A stretch of 64,000 nucleotides of DNA from Arthrinium phaeospermum (taxonomy: Eukaryota; Ascomycota; Sordariomycetes; Amphisphaeriales; Apiosporaceae). This document shows positions 35,265 through 47,964 of this stretch, one piece after another (position 1 is the stretch's first letter; each line of letters opens with the position of its first letter). The stretch is from positions 1,364,001 through 1,428,000 of the forward strand of contig QYRS01000010.1 in assembly GCA_006503535.1 (NCBI GenBank), given 5' to 3'. A program made the position numbers and the translations under genes. The notes beneath the pieces are model-generated. The model made no database searches. It was not told where the DNA came from and was given only the letters and a program-made list of their open reading frames with translations.

Positions 35265-37071
35265 ATGGCTTTCTTTCAGGAAGATAAAGTCCAGTCGACC
35301 GGCGTTGGGGTAGATGTGGACGCTTCCAGCACGGAACGCTCGAGCGGGAGCTCCGTTCCCGTCGGCAGTGATGGTATATTCACCCGACTGAAGAAGAGAG
35401 TCGAGCTTGAGCCTCAGTATGGCAGCTTTGCCCCGGGAAGATGGAGTAACGCAGGTGAGTTGCAATGAATATCTCGGACAAGGGCTTCACTGACTTCTAT
35501 AGATCTGGATCCAACCCCTGTGGACGAGCAAACATGGAGCAGTCTGAACTGTATGGATACTCCTAGGAGGTTGTTGGATCTTGTTTGGCAGTGACTGACA
35601 GGATCCAGATATCTTCTACTGGCTCAACGATGCAATCGCTCCGGGAAGTCTCAGACTTGGCTCTTCTATCTACGCCATGGGACTCTCCTGGAGTCTGTGC
35701 ATCGTCGTCATCACTCTCGGGCACTTTCTGATGGCGATAGGGCTCACTTTGAACGGAGTCGTGGGCTCCCGTTTTCACATCCCCTTTACGATCCAGAGCA
35801 GGGCGCCCTTCGGCATGTTCTTCTCCTTCGTCATCGTGCTGATCCGAATGGTCGTTGCCGCCTTCTGGTACGGAATCAACTCCTATACAGGGGCCCAATG
35901 CGTCAACGTGATCCTCCTGGCCATCTGGCCCCAGTTCGCGCAGGTCCCCAACCGCCTCCCGGCCTCGGCCAACATCACGACGCAGATGATGACGGCCTAC
36001 ATCATCTACTTCCTGTTCGTCCTGCCCTTCCACTGGATCCACCCGCAGAAGCTCCGCTGGTTCTTCACCATCAAGTCCGTCGTCTGCCTGCCGGCCATCT
36101 TCGGCATGCTGATCTGGGCGTGCGTGGCCACGGGCGGGGCCGGCACCGACAACCCGGTCTTCCGGCGGAGCAACACGCTCTCGGGCCGCGAGCTCGGCTG
36201 GGCTTTCATGAGCGGCCTGAACGCCATGATGGGCAACTACGGGACCCTGGCCGTCAACATCAACGACTTCACGCGCTACGCCCGCAGCAGCCGCCGGACC
36301 TACGTGCAGATCCTCGTCATCCCGGCCTCCTTCCTGCTGCTGTCCTTCATCGGGCTCGTCATCGTCGGGTCCGCGGAGCGCGTCTACGGCGAGCTGCAGT
36401 GGGACGTGCTGAGCATCATGACGCGGTGGAACGACAGCGGCGCGGCGCGGGCGGGCGCCGTCCTGGCCGCGGGGTCCATGGCGGTGGCGCAGGTCGGGAC
36501 CAACCTGGGCGCCAACTGCGTCTCGGCCGCCAACGACCTCAACGCCCTGTTCCCGCGCTACGTCGACCTGCGCCGGGGCTCCTACATCGTCGCCGTCGTG
36601 GGGGCCTGGGTCCTGACGCCCTGGAACATCCTGGCCTCGGCCGACGCCCTGCTCAACTTCATGGACGGCTACGCCATCTGGCTGGCGCCCATCACGGGGA
36701 TCCTGCTCGCCGACTTCTACGTCGTCCACCGGCAGCGGTACGAGGTGCGCGAGCTGTACGACCCCGACGGCAGGTACCGGTTCAACCGCGTCGGGACCAA
36801 CTGGCGGGCGGTGGCGGCGTGGTGCTGCGGGTGGGTTCCGTTGCTGCCGGGGCTGGTTGCTGCAGTAAGTCGCATTGTTTTACCTCAATCTGTTTGGATT
36901 GTAGCTAACCCTCATCAGACTACCCCTGCCGACGTGGTCAACATGGGTACTCGAAATATGTATGCCCTCGGTTACATGTATGGGATGAGCTCGAGTTTTC
37001 TGGTCTATGTCACCCTCAACATATTGTTCCCTATTCGTCATACAAAGCTTCAAGGGGTAGGCGTTGTTTAG
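35265..37071 (+). CDS. NCS1 family nucleobase/allantoin-type cation symporter
   Basis: Four exons at 35265-35454, 35503-35550, 35609-36864 and 36919-37071 (introns 48, 58 and 54 bp) give 548 residues. A cytosolic N-terminus of about 65 residues leads into NADLDPTPVDEQTWSSLNYI, the usual NCS1 entry. Some eleven or twelve membrane helices follow. Typical segments are GSRFHIPFTIQSRAPFG, FWYGINSYTGAQCV, GNYGTLAVNINDFTRYARS, and LNFMDGYAIWLAPITGILLADFY. The family takes up uracil, uridine, allantoin, cytosine or thiamine with protons; I cannot choose among them from sequence. Exon 2 is only 48 bases. The last intron is in phase 0, a multiple of three and without a stop, so its retention would add 18 residues in the C-terminal part. 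Confidence 0.93.
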
Positions 37072-37344
37072 ATCTACCGACAGTTAGAGAACATTTGTGG
37101 ACGCGTGTCATTTCAGCAGCCAGCAGATGCCTATAGTTTTGACAATGTGACATTCGTTGAACGGGGCGTTGGGACGTCCCAAGATCAGACGCATAGATAG
37201 AACACCAAAGTCCCGCTCCCCGCAGCCTGTCACATTGATTGCTTCTGACCTATTGACCATAGGCCCGTTCCCTGGAGTTGGGATCAAAAAGCTCAAACAC
37301 ATAGTAATGACGAATCGCCTTCTCCTGAGTAAGTCGGACGACGA

Positions 37345-37358
37345 TGGACGGAAGATAG
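37345..37358 (+). repeat. Left copy of a 14-bp direct repeat flanking the RIP-altered insert
   Basis: TGGACGGAAGATAG ends exactly where the sequence turns into TTTATTTATTTATTTG and then AT-only DNA. A copy differing at one base (G to A) lies at the right edge, 44991-45004. The simplest reading is a target-site duplication. Confidence 0.6.
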
Positions 37359-40300
37359 TTTATTTATTTATTTGTTTATAACGTTTAGCGTCTTTTCCTT
37401 ATTATAAAGTAGTAAGGAAGTACTTTAACGAAGAAGTGAAAACGTGCCCGTTATTAACTATTTTATAATTATTAATTTAAATATATATTATTTTATTATT
37501 ATAAAATTTTTTAAAACGTTTTTTAAAATATTAAGTTTTTAAATCGGGGTTATTATAAAATTAACTTTTTCTATATAAAAAAAATATCTTTATTCGTATT
37601 CTTTATTAATCTTTTATTAATTTTAATTTTATTTTTTTAAAAATTTTTAACCTTTTAATTTATATTTATTTATATACCTTTTAACTTTTATATAATATTA
37701 ATAAAAAAAATAAATATATAATATAAATTAATTTTTTATTATACCCAATTTTATAATCTTTAATAACTCCTTTTTTTTTTTTTTTTTATTTTTTTTAACT
37801 TTTTTTTTTTTAATAATAAATTATTATTTCGCTAACGGATAGCGAATAATATTAATAATATTATATTATTTTATATTATTTAATAAAAACCTCGAAGTTT
37901 TTTAATAATTAATAAAAATATACGTTTAATAGGTTAGGGTTAATCTTTAAATTATATATTCTTATTAATATATTATCGTTTTTTTAAGGTTTCCTATCGA
38001 TTTATAATTATAATTTTAATAACTTTAATTATTATTCGAATTTAATTTTAATAACTTTATAATATATTATATAACTTAATATTTTATTATTTAATTTAAT
38101 ATTCCTTTATAAAAACTCGAATTTATATAAATAATAATACTTCGGTATTTATTTAATATTAAAATTTATTATAATATTATTTATAGTTATTATAAATAAT
38201 AATTATATTTAAATATTACGATAGTTTATTTCGGGGAATTTTAAAAATTAAAGAATATTTATTTAATTAATATTAAATACCCGTTAATTTAAATAAAGGT
38301 AATACCTTAACTTATTTTATTTATATCTTAATTTTTTTATATATTTTTATTTTCTTATAAGCTTTAATACTTATAATTATTAATTTTAAATTAAAGTTAT
38401 AAATTTTTTATTTAATACTTTAATATTAATTAACGTATTTACCTTTTTATTACTTTTAATATCTATATATTTAAAAAATTATTTTAATATAATATTATTT
38501 TTATTAATAAATTTATAAATTTTAATAAAAATTTATTAAGAGGTTATTAAAACGTTTTTTTACGCGCTTTAAATAATTATTATATTATTTATATATAATA
38601 TTATAACTTTATTAGGATAAAATTTTATAGCTTTTTAAAAGCTTTATAATACTCCTATTTTTTTAAAGTTATATATTACGTCGTAAGGGTTTATTTTACC
38701 CGATTTATTAATAATTTCTTTTTATTTTTTATATATTATAAAATTATATTTAAGGCCTTTTTTTTTTTTTAAACCGTTTAAAAAATAATAATATTAAAGA
38801 TAATTTATTTAATAAACTATTTTTTAAACGTATTTATAATTTCTTTTTTAATTTTATTATAAATAGGGTTTATTCGAAATTTTATTAAATATTTAAAAAG
38901 GTAAATTACTATTTATAAAATTTTATTTAATAATTATATAATCTTTTATATAATAGTAAGTTTAAGTTTAAATCTTTTTTAACTTTTAATTTTTAAAGGG
39001 TTTATTTTTAATATTAATAAATATCCTTTATATACTATTTAAAAACGATATATTTAATAATATTTATTTTTATTTAATATTATTTAAGTTATAAAAAGCC
39101 CGTTAATTATAAAAATAAAATTATTATTCGTAATTCTTTAAATTGGGAGTAGACATTTAGCCCCTTTTTTTAAAGCTCGATATATTATAAAAATTAATCT
39201 TCTTTATTTTATACTAATAATATAATTTATAAGTTTATTACTAGCGACTTTCCGGCGTCTTATTCTCGTATTTATCGATTTAATTCGTCTTTAATATTAA
39301 GCTTTTTATTTATATAATAATATAATAAGTAAAATTATTTTTATAATTTTTTAAACTCTCGCCGGGGGTAATCCCTTAAAAATAATTAAAATTACCGCTA
39401 AATAATTCGCTACCTTTATTATCTATACCGCTTTAAATTAAATATATTATTTATTTATAAACTTTTTATCGAATTAAAATTTAAGTTATTTAAAAACCGA
39501 TTTAAATAAAATATTATAAACTTTTTTATATTTAATTTTAAATTTATAATTTATTATATCGTTCTTAAGTTTTTTAAGTTTTAAAAGCTTATTATTAATA
39601 AATAAAAGTTTAATATTCCTTAACGTTATTATTTAAACCGTAAAGTTTTAATTATATTTTTACTTAATAATAAAAAAGCTTTTATTTTATTTAATATAAA
39701 TTTAATATAACGTTTATTTTTAAACTTAATTAATTAATTAACTTTTTTACCGGTTAATTAAATATTTAACCTTAAATATATTAATAAAACTATAATAATA
39801 ATTTATTTATATAATAATATTTATATAAAAAATCCTTTATTAATTATATAATATATATAAATAAAAATAATTATAAAAAGCTTTAAAGGGTTTTATATAT
39901 TAAATTTTAAATTTCGATATAATAATTATTGAATTTAATAATATATTTTTATTTATTAAAGAAGTTATAAATTATTTTTAAAACGTTTAAAAGTTAACTT
40001 TAATCCTTTATTTAATATAATAATCGATTCTTTAAGAAAATATTAAAAACGCTTTATATATTTATTAAAACTATTATAATATCCTTTTTATTATTTAAAA
40101 CAAGTTTTATATTATAATAGAATATAGCGACGAAATTTATAAAGCTTTATTTAAAAATTATTTCAGTGTATTAAGGGTTAAATAGTTTATATTTAAATAT
40201 TATTTAAATTATTTATTTAATTATAATTCTTTTTAAGCTTTTATTTAAATAATTAAATAATATAATAAGTTTTTATACCTTAAAAATAATATAATCTATT

Positions 40301-43300
40301 TTTTTAACCTTTAATAATATAATTATTTCGGCGGTTTTTTATATTAAAAAATAAGTTTTAAGTTTTAAATATTGTTTATAAAGTATTTTATAATACTTTT
40401 TAATTATAAATTAAAAAGTTTTTAAATATTTAATAATTAAATTATTTATCTTGAGAAATATAAATAATACTTTTATTAAGTACTTTTTAACTTCTTTAAA
40501 AGTAATTATTATTTTTTAAGGGAATTTTATAGGCTTATTCGAATTAATTATATTTAATAGTTTAAATAAGTTATCTTTTAAAAGGAATCGTTCCAGGATT
40601 TTTTTAAAAAAATAAATTATTTTTTATAAGCCTTTTTTTATCGTTTTATCCCCGTTTTTAAAGGCCGGGTAACGTATTCTTTATATATTTAATTTATTTT
40701 ATAATATCTATTATTTCTTTATTAATAAAAGCGTTATTTATTTAATATTATTTATATTTTTTTTTAACTTTTTATATATAATAATTAAAATATTATTTAA
40801 TATTTATTAAAGCGAGGTAATAATTATTATTATTTTTAAAAAGGTTTTCCTTTTATATATTTTTTAAAATTTTTATAATTTAATAATATCCTTTATCCTA
40901 TTATCTAATTAAAAATCCATAAGATTTTTACGGTTTTTTAATTACTTAAATAATATTTATAAAGCTTTTTATAAATTCCTTGTAAGCTTTATTTAAACCT
41001 TTTATTATATAAATCTTATCGATTTATAAGAATTTAAATATAATTATCGCTATAATATAAATTAATTATAAAATTAATTATTTATTACGTTATAACGTTT
41101 TATATTATTTTTTAAAAAAGTTATATTAAAACTTAATAAAAATTTTATATTAATAAATAAATAATTTAAAGTTATATATAATTTTTTATTAATTTATATT
41201 TTAATTTTAAAAATATTAATAAAAAAAATTTTATAATATATTTCTTTTTTTAAATTAATTTATTTATTAAACCTATATAAAATATATTTATTTTAATAAC
41301 TTAATTTATTAATTTCTCTTTATTATTATAAATTTATATTTATTTAAATTTTTTTTTTAATATATTATATAATTAATATAAATAGTAAGGAATAAATAAA
41401 TAATAATATAATTAATAATAATTCTGTATTAAAATAAATAGGTATTTTAAATAATAAAATTAAAAAAATTAAGTTTTTAATAATAATAAATAATAAATAT
41501 TAAGTTATTTTTTTATTATAATTTTTAATTATAATTATTTATTATTTTTTATAATATAAGGTTTAAAATAAATTCGGGGTTTATAATAATATTATATTTA
41601 ATTATTAAGAAAAGAATTATTTATTCGTATTATATAAGTTTAAAATTTATTGGAAATTATTTATATTAAATAATAAAGTTTTTAAAATTAATATATAAAT
41701 ATTGATTTTACGTAAATTTTTAAAAAAAATTTTTAAAAATAAATATAAATTTTTACGATATATTTTTTTAAAACTTATAATTTTTTTTTTTTTTTATCGT
41801 ATATATATATATATTATTATTTTTTATTTTAATTCTTTTTATATTATTATATTTATAATATTATTTATATTTTAATATTTATTTATATATATTATAATAA
41901 TTATTAATAATAATAATATTATATTATATATTTATAAAAAGCGTTTTTAATAATTTTAATAAAGTTAGTGCTATTATATTAATAATTAAATTTTAATTTT
42001 TTTTTAAAAAGCTTTATTTTTACGATTATTATATTATTTTTAATAAATTCGATTTTAAAATATTTAAAATTATATTTAATAATATACCTTTTAAATTATT
42101 ATAATACGTAATTTTTTATATATAATTTATATATTATATATAGATATATAATAAAAATCGTTATCGAAATTATTAAATAATAAAAAATATATTTATATAT
42201 ATATGAAATAGGAATAAAGCTTCGGAGATTACGGAGTTTTTAAATAAGTTTAATAAAAGCCGATATAATAAGATCGCGAATTAATTTAATTAATTAAAAG
42301 GAAAAGGCTATTATTAATAAATAAGAAATAAATAAATTAAAATTATTAAATAATTTTTTAATAATAAATATATTATTATCGATTTATTATTAATCGATTA
42401 TTATATAATTAATTAGTTTATATATTTATTTAATTTAATTTATTATATAAAAGTAATAAGTTTTATATAAATTTTTTTTTTAATATAAATAATAAATTAA
42501 TGTTTTTTATAAGATTATAAATTTATATTCTTAATTATTAATTTATATAATAAATATTAACGTTATTTATAATAATATATTTCTTAAATAAATTTATTAT
42601 AATAATATAATTTAATATATCCGTTTTAATAATATTTTTATAATAACTTAAAATATATATCCTATATATATTAAATTATAAAATTTTTTATAAATATATA
42701 AATTATTTCTTTTTTATTATTAAATATTTACCTTTATATATATATTAAAACTTTTAACTTATTATTTTCTTTTTATTTTAATAATTTATAAAGTTATAAA
42801 AATTATAACTTAAATATAAAAAAATAATATTATTTATTATTATAATATATAATTTATTAACGATTAATATATTAAAATTATACTTATATTTTTAATTAAA
42901 ATATATTATAATTTATAAAAAATTTTACTATATTATAATATATTAATATAAAAACTTTTAATATTATATTATAAAACTTTTAACCCTTTAATTATAATAT
43001 TAATTTATTTTTTATTATTTAATAAGTTTAATTTTTTTTTAAAGGTTATTATTATAACTTTAATTATTTTAAAAATTACCTTATTTTTAACGATTTTATT
43101 TAGGTATTTTTTTTAATCTTTAAAGGTTTTAATAAGCGTAAACTCGTTTAACGTTATTTCATTTAATTCCATTTCTATAAATAAAGATATTTTAACGTTA
43201 ATTTTAAAAGCTGCGCGGTTAAATAATATTTCCTCGTTTAACGATATTTTTATTACTGTAAGCTTTTTTCGATTAATAACCGTCTTTTAAGCTTCGATTT

Positions 43301-44990
43301 CGTTCGTCGAAGCTTAACTAAAAAGGTTTTTAACTAATGAGTTAGCCGGTTCAAAAGATTTCGTATTATTTATCGATATTTTTAAAAAAGTTCTTTATTC
43401 GTTAACGTTTTTTTTAAAATCGATTAATTAATAATTTCTACTTCGATATAAATTAATAATATATTTTTTTATATTATTAAATTTAATAATTTATTTCTTA
43501 ATTTTTAATATAAAAATTATATAACTTTTAATTAAATTAAATTTAATAATATAATCTTTATAAATTAATTTATATAAGCCTTAATAATTAAGGCACTTTT
43601 ATAAAAATTAACATTTATTATTATTTTTTAATAAATATAAAGTTTTATTTAATTCATAATATTTATACTTAACAGTTTTTATATATTTTAAATATATATA
43701 ATCTTAATAATTAATATATTAATAGATTTTCTTTCACTTTTTATTCTAATAGCTTAAAAATAAATTATTATAAATTTAAAAAGTTTTAATAAAAGCTTTA
43801 AAGGATATAATTTAAATATAAATATTTAAATTAAATATTACTTTATATCGTAATTATTAAACTTTAATAAATTAAAATCCGATTTAAATTTTTATTTTAA
43901 TAATTATAATATCTTTTATAATATTTTATTAACTTTTAATAAAGTCTTTATAAATAAAAACAACGTTAAAAATAATATAAATATACTATTCTTTAAAAAG
44001 TTCTAATTTAAATAACTCTAATATATTTATAATAATCTTTCGCTTCTTTTCTTTTTAAAATTAATTATAAACCGTAAAGTTAATAAATATAATAACTTAA
44101 CTTATTTAAATATAAAAAAAGGTTTTAAAGTTAACGTATTAAATACTTAATTTTTTAATTAAGTAAAATTTAGTATTAATAAGTTATTTATAAGTAATTA
44201 AACGATTCGATTTAACCCAACTTAATAAATATATATTAAAGGTATTAATATTTAAATTAAAAATTAAAGCTTTAATAATATAAACTAAAAAATTTAATAG
44301 TTAAATCTTTTACTATTAAAATTAACCTTTCTTTAAAATCGAAACGTAAATTTATTTTAAAACGAAAATATCCTTTATTTTTTTAATAATAAAAAACTTT
44401 AAAAAATTTATTAAAAGGTTTATTATTATATTACTAATACTTAATTTTAAAAAAAATAAATTAATAATTAATAAGCGTAAATAATATTTAATAATTTAAT
44501 TAATAAATTAACGAACGTTTTTATCCTTATTAAAAAAAAACTTTATTAACTATTCATTAAATTTAATTAAAAAATTAATAATATTTCGGTATAAATTTTT
44601 TATTTTTTATCTCGTTATTATATTAACCCGGTTAAATAATCCTAAATAAGCGGTAATTTAATATTATTACGATTTATTTTTTTAAAAGTATTAAAAAATA
44701 ATATATTACTTATATTTTAACCCTTTTAATAATAAAATTATTATAAAATAACGTATTATATTTAATTTATATTATAAAATAAGCGTTAATTATTAGTGAT
44801 AACTTTAAAAGTATATTAAATTTAATTATAATAATAATTCTAACTTAAAAGGCATAAATTATTACTAAATTAAACCTTTAATATTTTAAGTTTTAATATT
44901 AAATTAGCGCGGTATTTAAGTTTTAATAAGTATGCACGTGGAATTTTAAATAGATTCTAAAAACTTAAATAATAATTAAAAGGAAGGATG
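37359..44990 (-). mobile_element. RIP-degraded insert, probable non-LTR retrotransposon relic
   Basis: These 7632 bases are overwhelmingly A and T. Most 60-base lines contain no CA or TG dinucleotide at all, while CG persists, which is what C-to-T change at CpA on both strands leaves behind. No reading frame worth calling remains. The direct repeats at both edges mark insertion ends. The left edge begins with TTTATTTATTTATTTGTTTA, which on the minus strand is a TAAA-type simple-repeat tail as found at the 3' end of LINEs. Length (7-8 kb) and a 14-bp duplication also fit Tad-like LINEs. The strand call is inferred from that tail. It may contain nested insertions; I could not identify a reverse-transcriptase motif. 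Confidence 0.6.
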
Positions 44991-45004
44991 TGGACGGAAA
45001 ATAG
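44991..45004 (+). repeat. Right copy of the 14-bp direct repeat flanking the RIP-altered insert
   Basis: TGGACGGAAAATAG begins at the point where normal base composition returns. It matches the copy at 37345-37358 in 13 of 14 bases and has the same orientation. Confidence 0.6.
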
Positions 45005-45395
45005 AAAGGACAGGCAGCACAAGATACACTAGCGGCTTGAATATCAGTATGGCTGGAGAGAGTGCGCTGTTTACTGCTTTTACGATACAGAGATAAACCA
45101 TCCTGCCGATGGCTGTTTCGTGCACTGGTTAGGATCGTGGTGGTGGTAGGATTCGGAGGTCAATTTACTAGGGGTTGTAAAGGAGACATTCGAGTCGACT
45201 GCGGAGGAGGTTTGAAGTTGCGCTTTCAATAAATGGATAAAGATGCCGCCTCAACCAAGAGAAACAAAAGAACAGCAATCCATATAAAATAGCAAATATT
45301 AAACTTGTCTTCAAACCTCCTCGGTAAGCACCGCCCTTTTGAATCCTTCCCAACTCCATACATCCCCGTGGGTTAATTATTGTAGAAATAGTGCC
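45005..45395. other. Intergenic region, 3' side of the nuclease gene
   Basis: Base composition is normal and no gene is recognised. The segment joins the RIP-altered insert to the nuclease gene. Confidence 0.5.
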
Positions 45396-46325
45396 CTAAA
45401 CCATCCTAACAATCTGCGTCCAGTTGCCGTTCGACCACACCTTCATCCCGACGATGTCGATCTCCCGGATATCGGGATTAAGGGACAGCAGCAAGTCTCC
45501 GTGCTCATTCTCGAACTGGCGTAACTGGCGCGGCTCGCCGAACCCCCGGGCTTCTGCGTCCACGAATCCAACGGCAACGTCGGAGTCTGATATTACGTCG
45601 TATACAGCACTGTCAGTAAACCATATCTTTTGTTTGGTGGTTGTCCCACTTTACCCCCTTTTACGTACCTCGGCGAAGCTTGGCGTCATTGAAAGCGCTA
45701 CCGCTCAGCTTGAACTCGCTGCCGTCGTTCGTGGCCTTGTCATTTTCGCAGAAATTCCTATCCAAGTAACGATGACACTTAGCACGGTATATCACGCCTG
45801 TATAAGGAGGAGAGGAGAGTACATAGAGAAATGACTCACGCTCCACCGTAGTTCCTAATGAGGATGTCGAATTTGTCCCCGTCATTCAGACTCTTGTAGA
45901 AGTTGCCAAGCTGCCCGCCTTCGCCTAGCCATGCACACAAAAGAGTAGCCCGGTCAATGATGCTTTTCCTTATGACGGCGTTCGCACTAGAACATCTACT
46001 CACTGCTGTTCTCTGTACTATCTACGCAGCGAAGGATAGCGCCACTGCCCCCCTCCAAGGTGCTCGCAAAAGGGAATTCATCGCAAGAGTTCCCCCACTG
46101 ATTGTAGTTCGTGTTGGTGCAAGGCGTCTTGTTACAGCCCGAGGCCGTGCGGCGGGGGCCTCGGTTCGCTGCATTGCTGTCGTAGGTCAGCATGCCCGGA
46201 GCTAAGCCGTGGTTAACGGCATAGCAGGCGTTGTTGCAGGTGGCCAGTGAGTTTTCGCAGTTCCACTCGAAGGAGACGGCGGCAACAGCCGTGATGGAGA
46301 AGACGTGGAGCGGGCGGAAGAGCAT
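45396..46325 (-). CDS. Secreted NucA/NucB-type deoxyribonuclease-like protein
   Basis: Four exons at 46325-46004, 45924-45840, 45757-45669 and 45586-45396 (introns 79, 82 and 82 bp) give 228 residues. The ATG at 46325 starts a signal peptide (MLFRPLHVFSITAVAAVS); an upstream in-frame ATG at 46361 would place polar residues before it. The mature part is rich in cysteine (CENSLATCNNACYAVNHG) and contains NQWGNSCDEFPFASTLEGG, the NucA/NucB core with the D82-E83 pair, then RCVDSTENS and GGQLGNFYKSL. NucA/NucB enzymes are secreted endonucleases that cut DNA for nutrient use or defence. Exons 3 and 4 rest on splice consensus and phase alone. The gene sits just beside a RIP-altered insert in a GC-normal island, a setting where accessory genes are common. 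Confidence 0.8.
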
Positions 46326-47384
46326 ATCGGATCGATGGACGATGGGATTGAGATTGGACAACGTGCTACTGTTAGAACTATGTGACTCTCGGTATTAGGA
46401 CATCTATTAAACTACGGTGAGATATCAGAGGCCTTTATACTTATGATGCCCCCTTACAAATCCGGCGCGATTTTATAGAGTCGTCCAACGAAGCGTAAAT
46501 ATCGTGAGAACTTGAGACCATTACTGCAAGGCTGCATGAAACCAGTCTTAATGGTGGTATTACGAATGCAGAGACAAGCCTACAGAGGAGGTTATCCATT
46601 CACATACACCATTTTCTGCCGATAATCGCTGACGTGATCCCATTTCGCCCCCTTTTAACTGCTTCGTGTAGTGTAGTGGCTGGCATATCAGCGGTTGAAG
46701 GAGCTATGCATCTCAGCTGCTATCTCTATAAGCGAAAACCAAGGCTGTCGAGCTCAGTCTCGTGTATATTGATGCAAAGCTTTTAGACAATCGTGATTAG
46801 CTCCGTCACCTTCAGAGTAAAAGCCAATGCCGGGGCGGTTGTTACAGGCCTAGTGTAACTACAGCTTTCTCGGCCGTAACAGCTCGTGGAGTCCTACCCA
46901 TTCAATATTCTTCTGACACAGAACCATTGTTCTCGGCCGTAAGAACTCCTGAAGCCTTGCACAGCTAAAGTTGTGCTGACGTAGGATCAGCCCTGTCTTT
47001 AGACTCAGATGCACCACACCGAAGCCCAATTGAGAACGGGCTCAGCGCCTACCATAACGCGACTGAGATGGAATGGCCAGTAGAAAGAGATATAAAGTTT
47101 CAAATAGGCATAAAAACGACCCGAATAATTTGAAGTATTCTGGCGTCTGATGCTGGCGAACGTGGTTAGAAACGACTACAATTATGGTATAGCTAAATCC
47201 ACGAAGGTTTGAAATTGATCATACGTTACAGTCACTCAAGCGGATATCCTTAGATGAGAAACAAACTTTGCTTGAATCAGGGAGGTCTAGCTGGCTAGTG
47301 CGATCACTTTCAGTGGTCTGTCTCGAAACTGCTTCACCAAGATACGTGTACCGTTCCAATCAAGTTGGGGCCATGAAGACTCCC
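46326..47384. other. Intergenic region upstream of the nuclease gene
   Basis: No gene is supported. It contains an imperfect repeated motif at 46867-46942, listed separately, and the 3' side of the next minus-strand gene. Confidence 0.45.
46867..46942 (+). repeat. Two copies of TTCTCGGCCGTAA, 63 bp apart
   Basis: TTCTCGGCCGTAA occurs at 46867-46879 and again at 46930-46942. The similarity extends weakly to the right (CAGCTCGTGGAGTCCT against GAACTCCTGAAGCCT). Each copy contains the palindrome CGGCCG. They lie about 540-620 bp upstream of the nuclease start, so a regulatory role is possible but unproven. Confidence 0.5.
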
Positions 47385-47964
47385 TCAGTTACCCCCAAGT
47401 TTCATCCGAGGAGCAGGCTCTCCCCTCTTGGGCGACTGGGGAGGCTTGCCGTAGACGCCGCCCCGGGAGTCCGCAATGCTCTGGACCTCGGCAAAGCCCA
47501 GTGTGGCCATGTCCAGCGATATTAGCACCGTTTGGACGGAGCCGAAGGCCACGCGGACCACGCCGTCGACAGCGCCATCCTCCTGGTTGCGGGACACCAG
47601 GAGGGCGGTGTCGTCGTTGCGTGACTGCTCGTCCAGCACGACGAAGTGGGAAGCCTCGGCCACGTGCTTAGCGGCGGCGTCGCCGACCGAGGCGGCAATG
47701 TAGGCTCTGAAGGACTCGTCCAGCGGTGGAACTGTGGCCTGGTCAGGAATCCGGCTCGCGCCGTCGTCGCGGGCTTCGACGATGACGAGCTCGTGATCGC
47801 TGCCGGGTACGAGCTCATTACTGCCGTCAAGGGCGTCGCTGAGCAGCTTATTCAATGTCTCAAGATAGCACCACGGGTTAGCTGAACGCATTCGTGGTTG
47901 GTAGGTATGGGATACTGACAGAGGTGGACACCTGAGTGATGCAACAAACGGGGTATGGGGCCAT
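47385..47964 (-). CDS. Small protein resembling DUF6924
   Basis: The main exon, 47858-47385, is well supported. Reading back, a first exon at 47964-47932 (MAPYPVCCITQ) can join through a 73-bp intron to give 168 residues; alternatively translation starts at the ATG at 47891. The pattern of the second half, HFVVLDEQS, DTALLVSRN, VRVAFGSVQTVLISLDMATLGFAEVQSIADSRGGVYGKP, resembles DUF6924, a domain of unknown function in bacteria and fungi. There it reads as a strand with aspartate, a strand with leucines, a loop, then the L-T-GF-E conserved helix and a final GVYRG-like turn. Function is unknown. The C-terminal tail is basic and proline-rich. The family link is by pattern memory and should be searched. 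Confidence 0.5.

Noticed and set aside
35563..36729. A 388-codon minus-strand frame opposite the NCS1 transporter
   Set aside because: Composition is D, G, V, E and Q only, as expected from the reverse of GC-rich codons; the transporter frame has clear family motifs.
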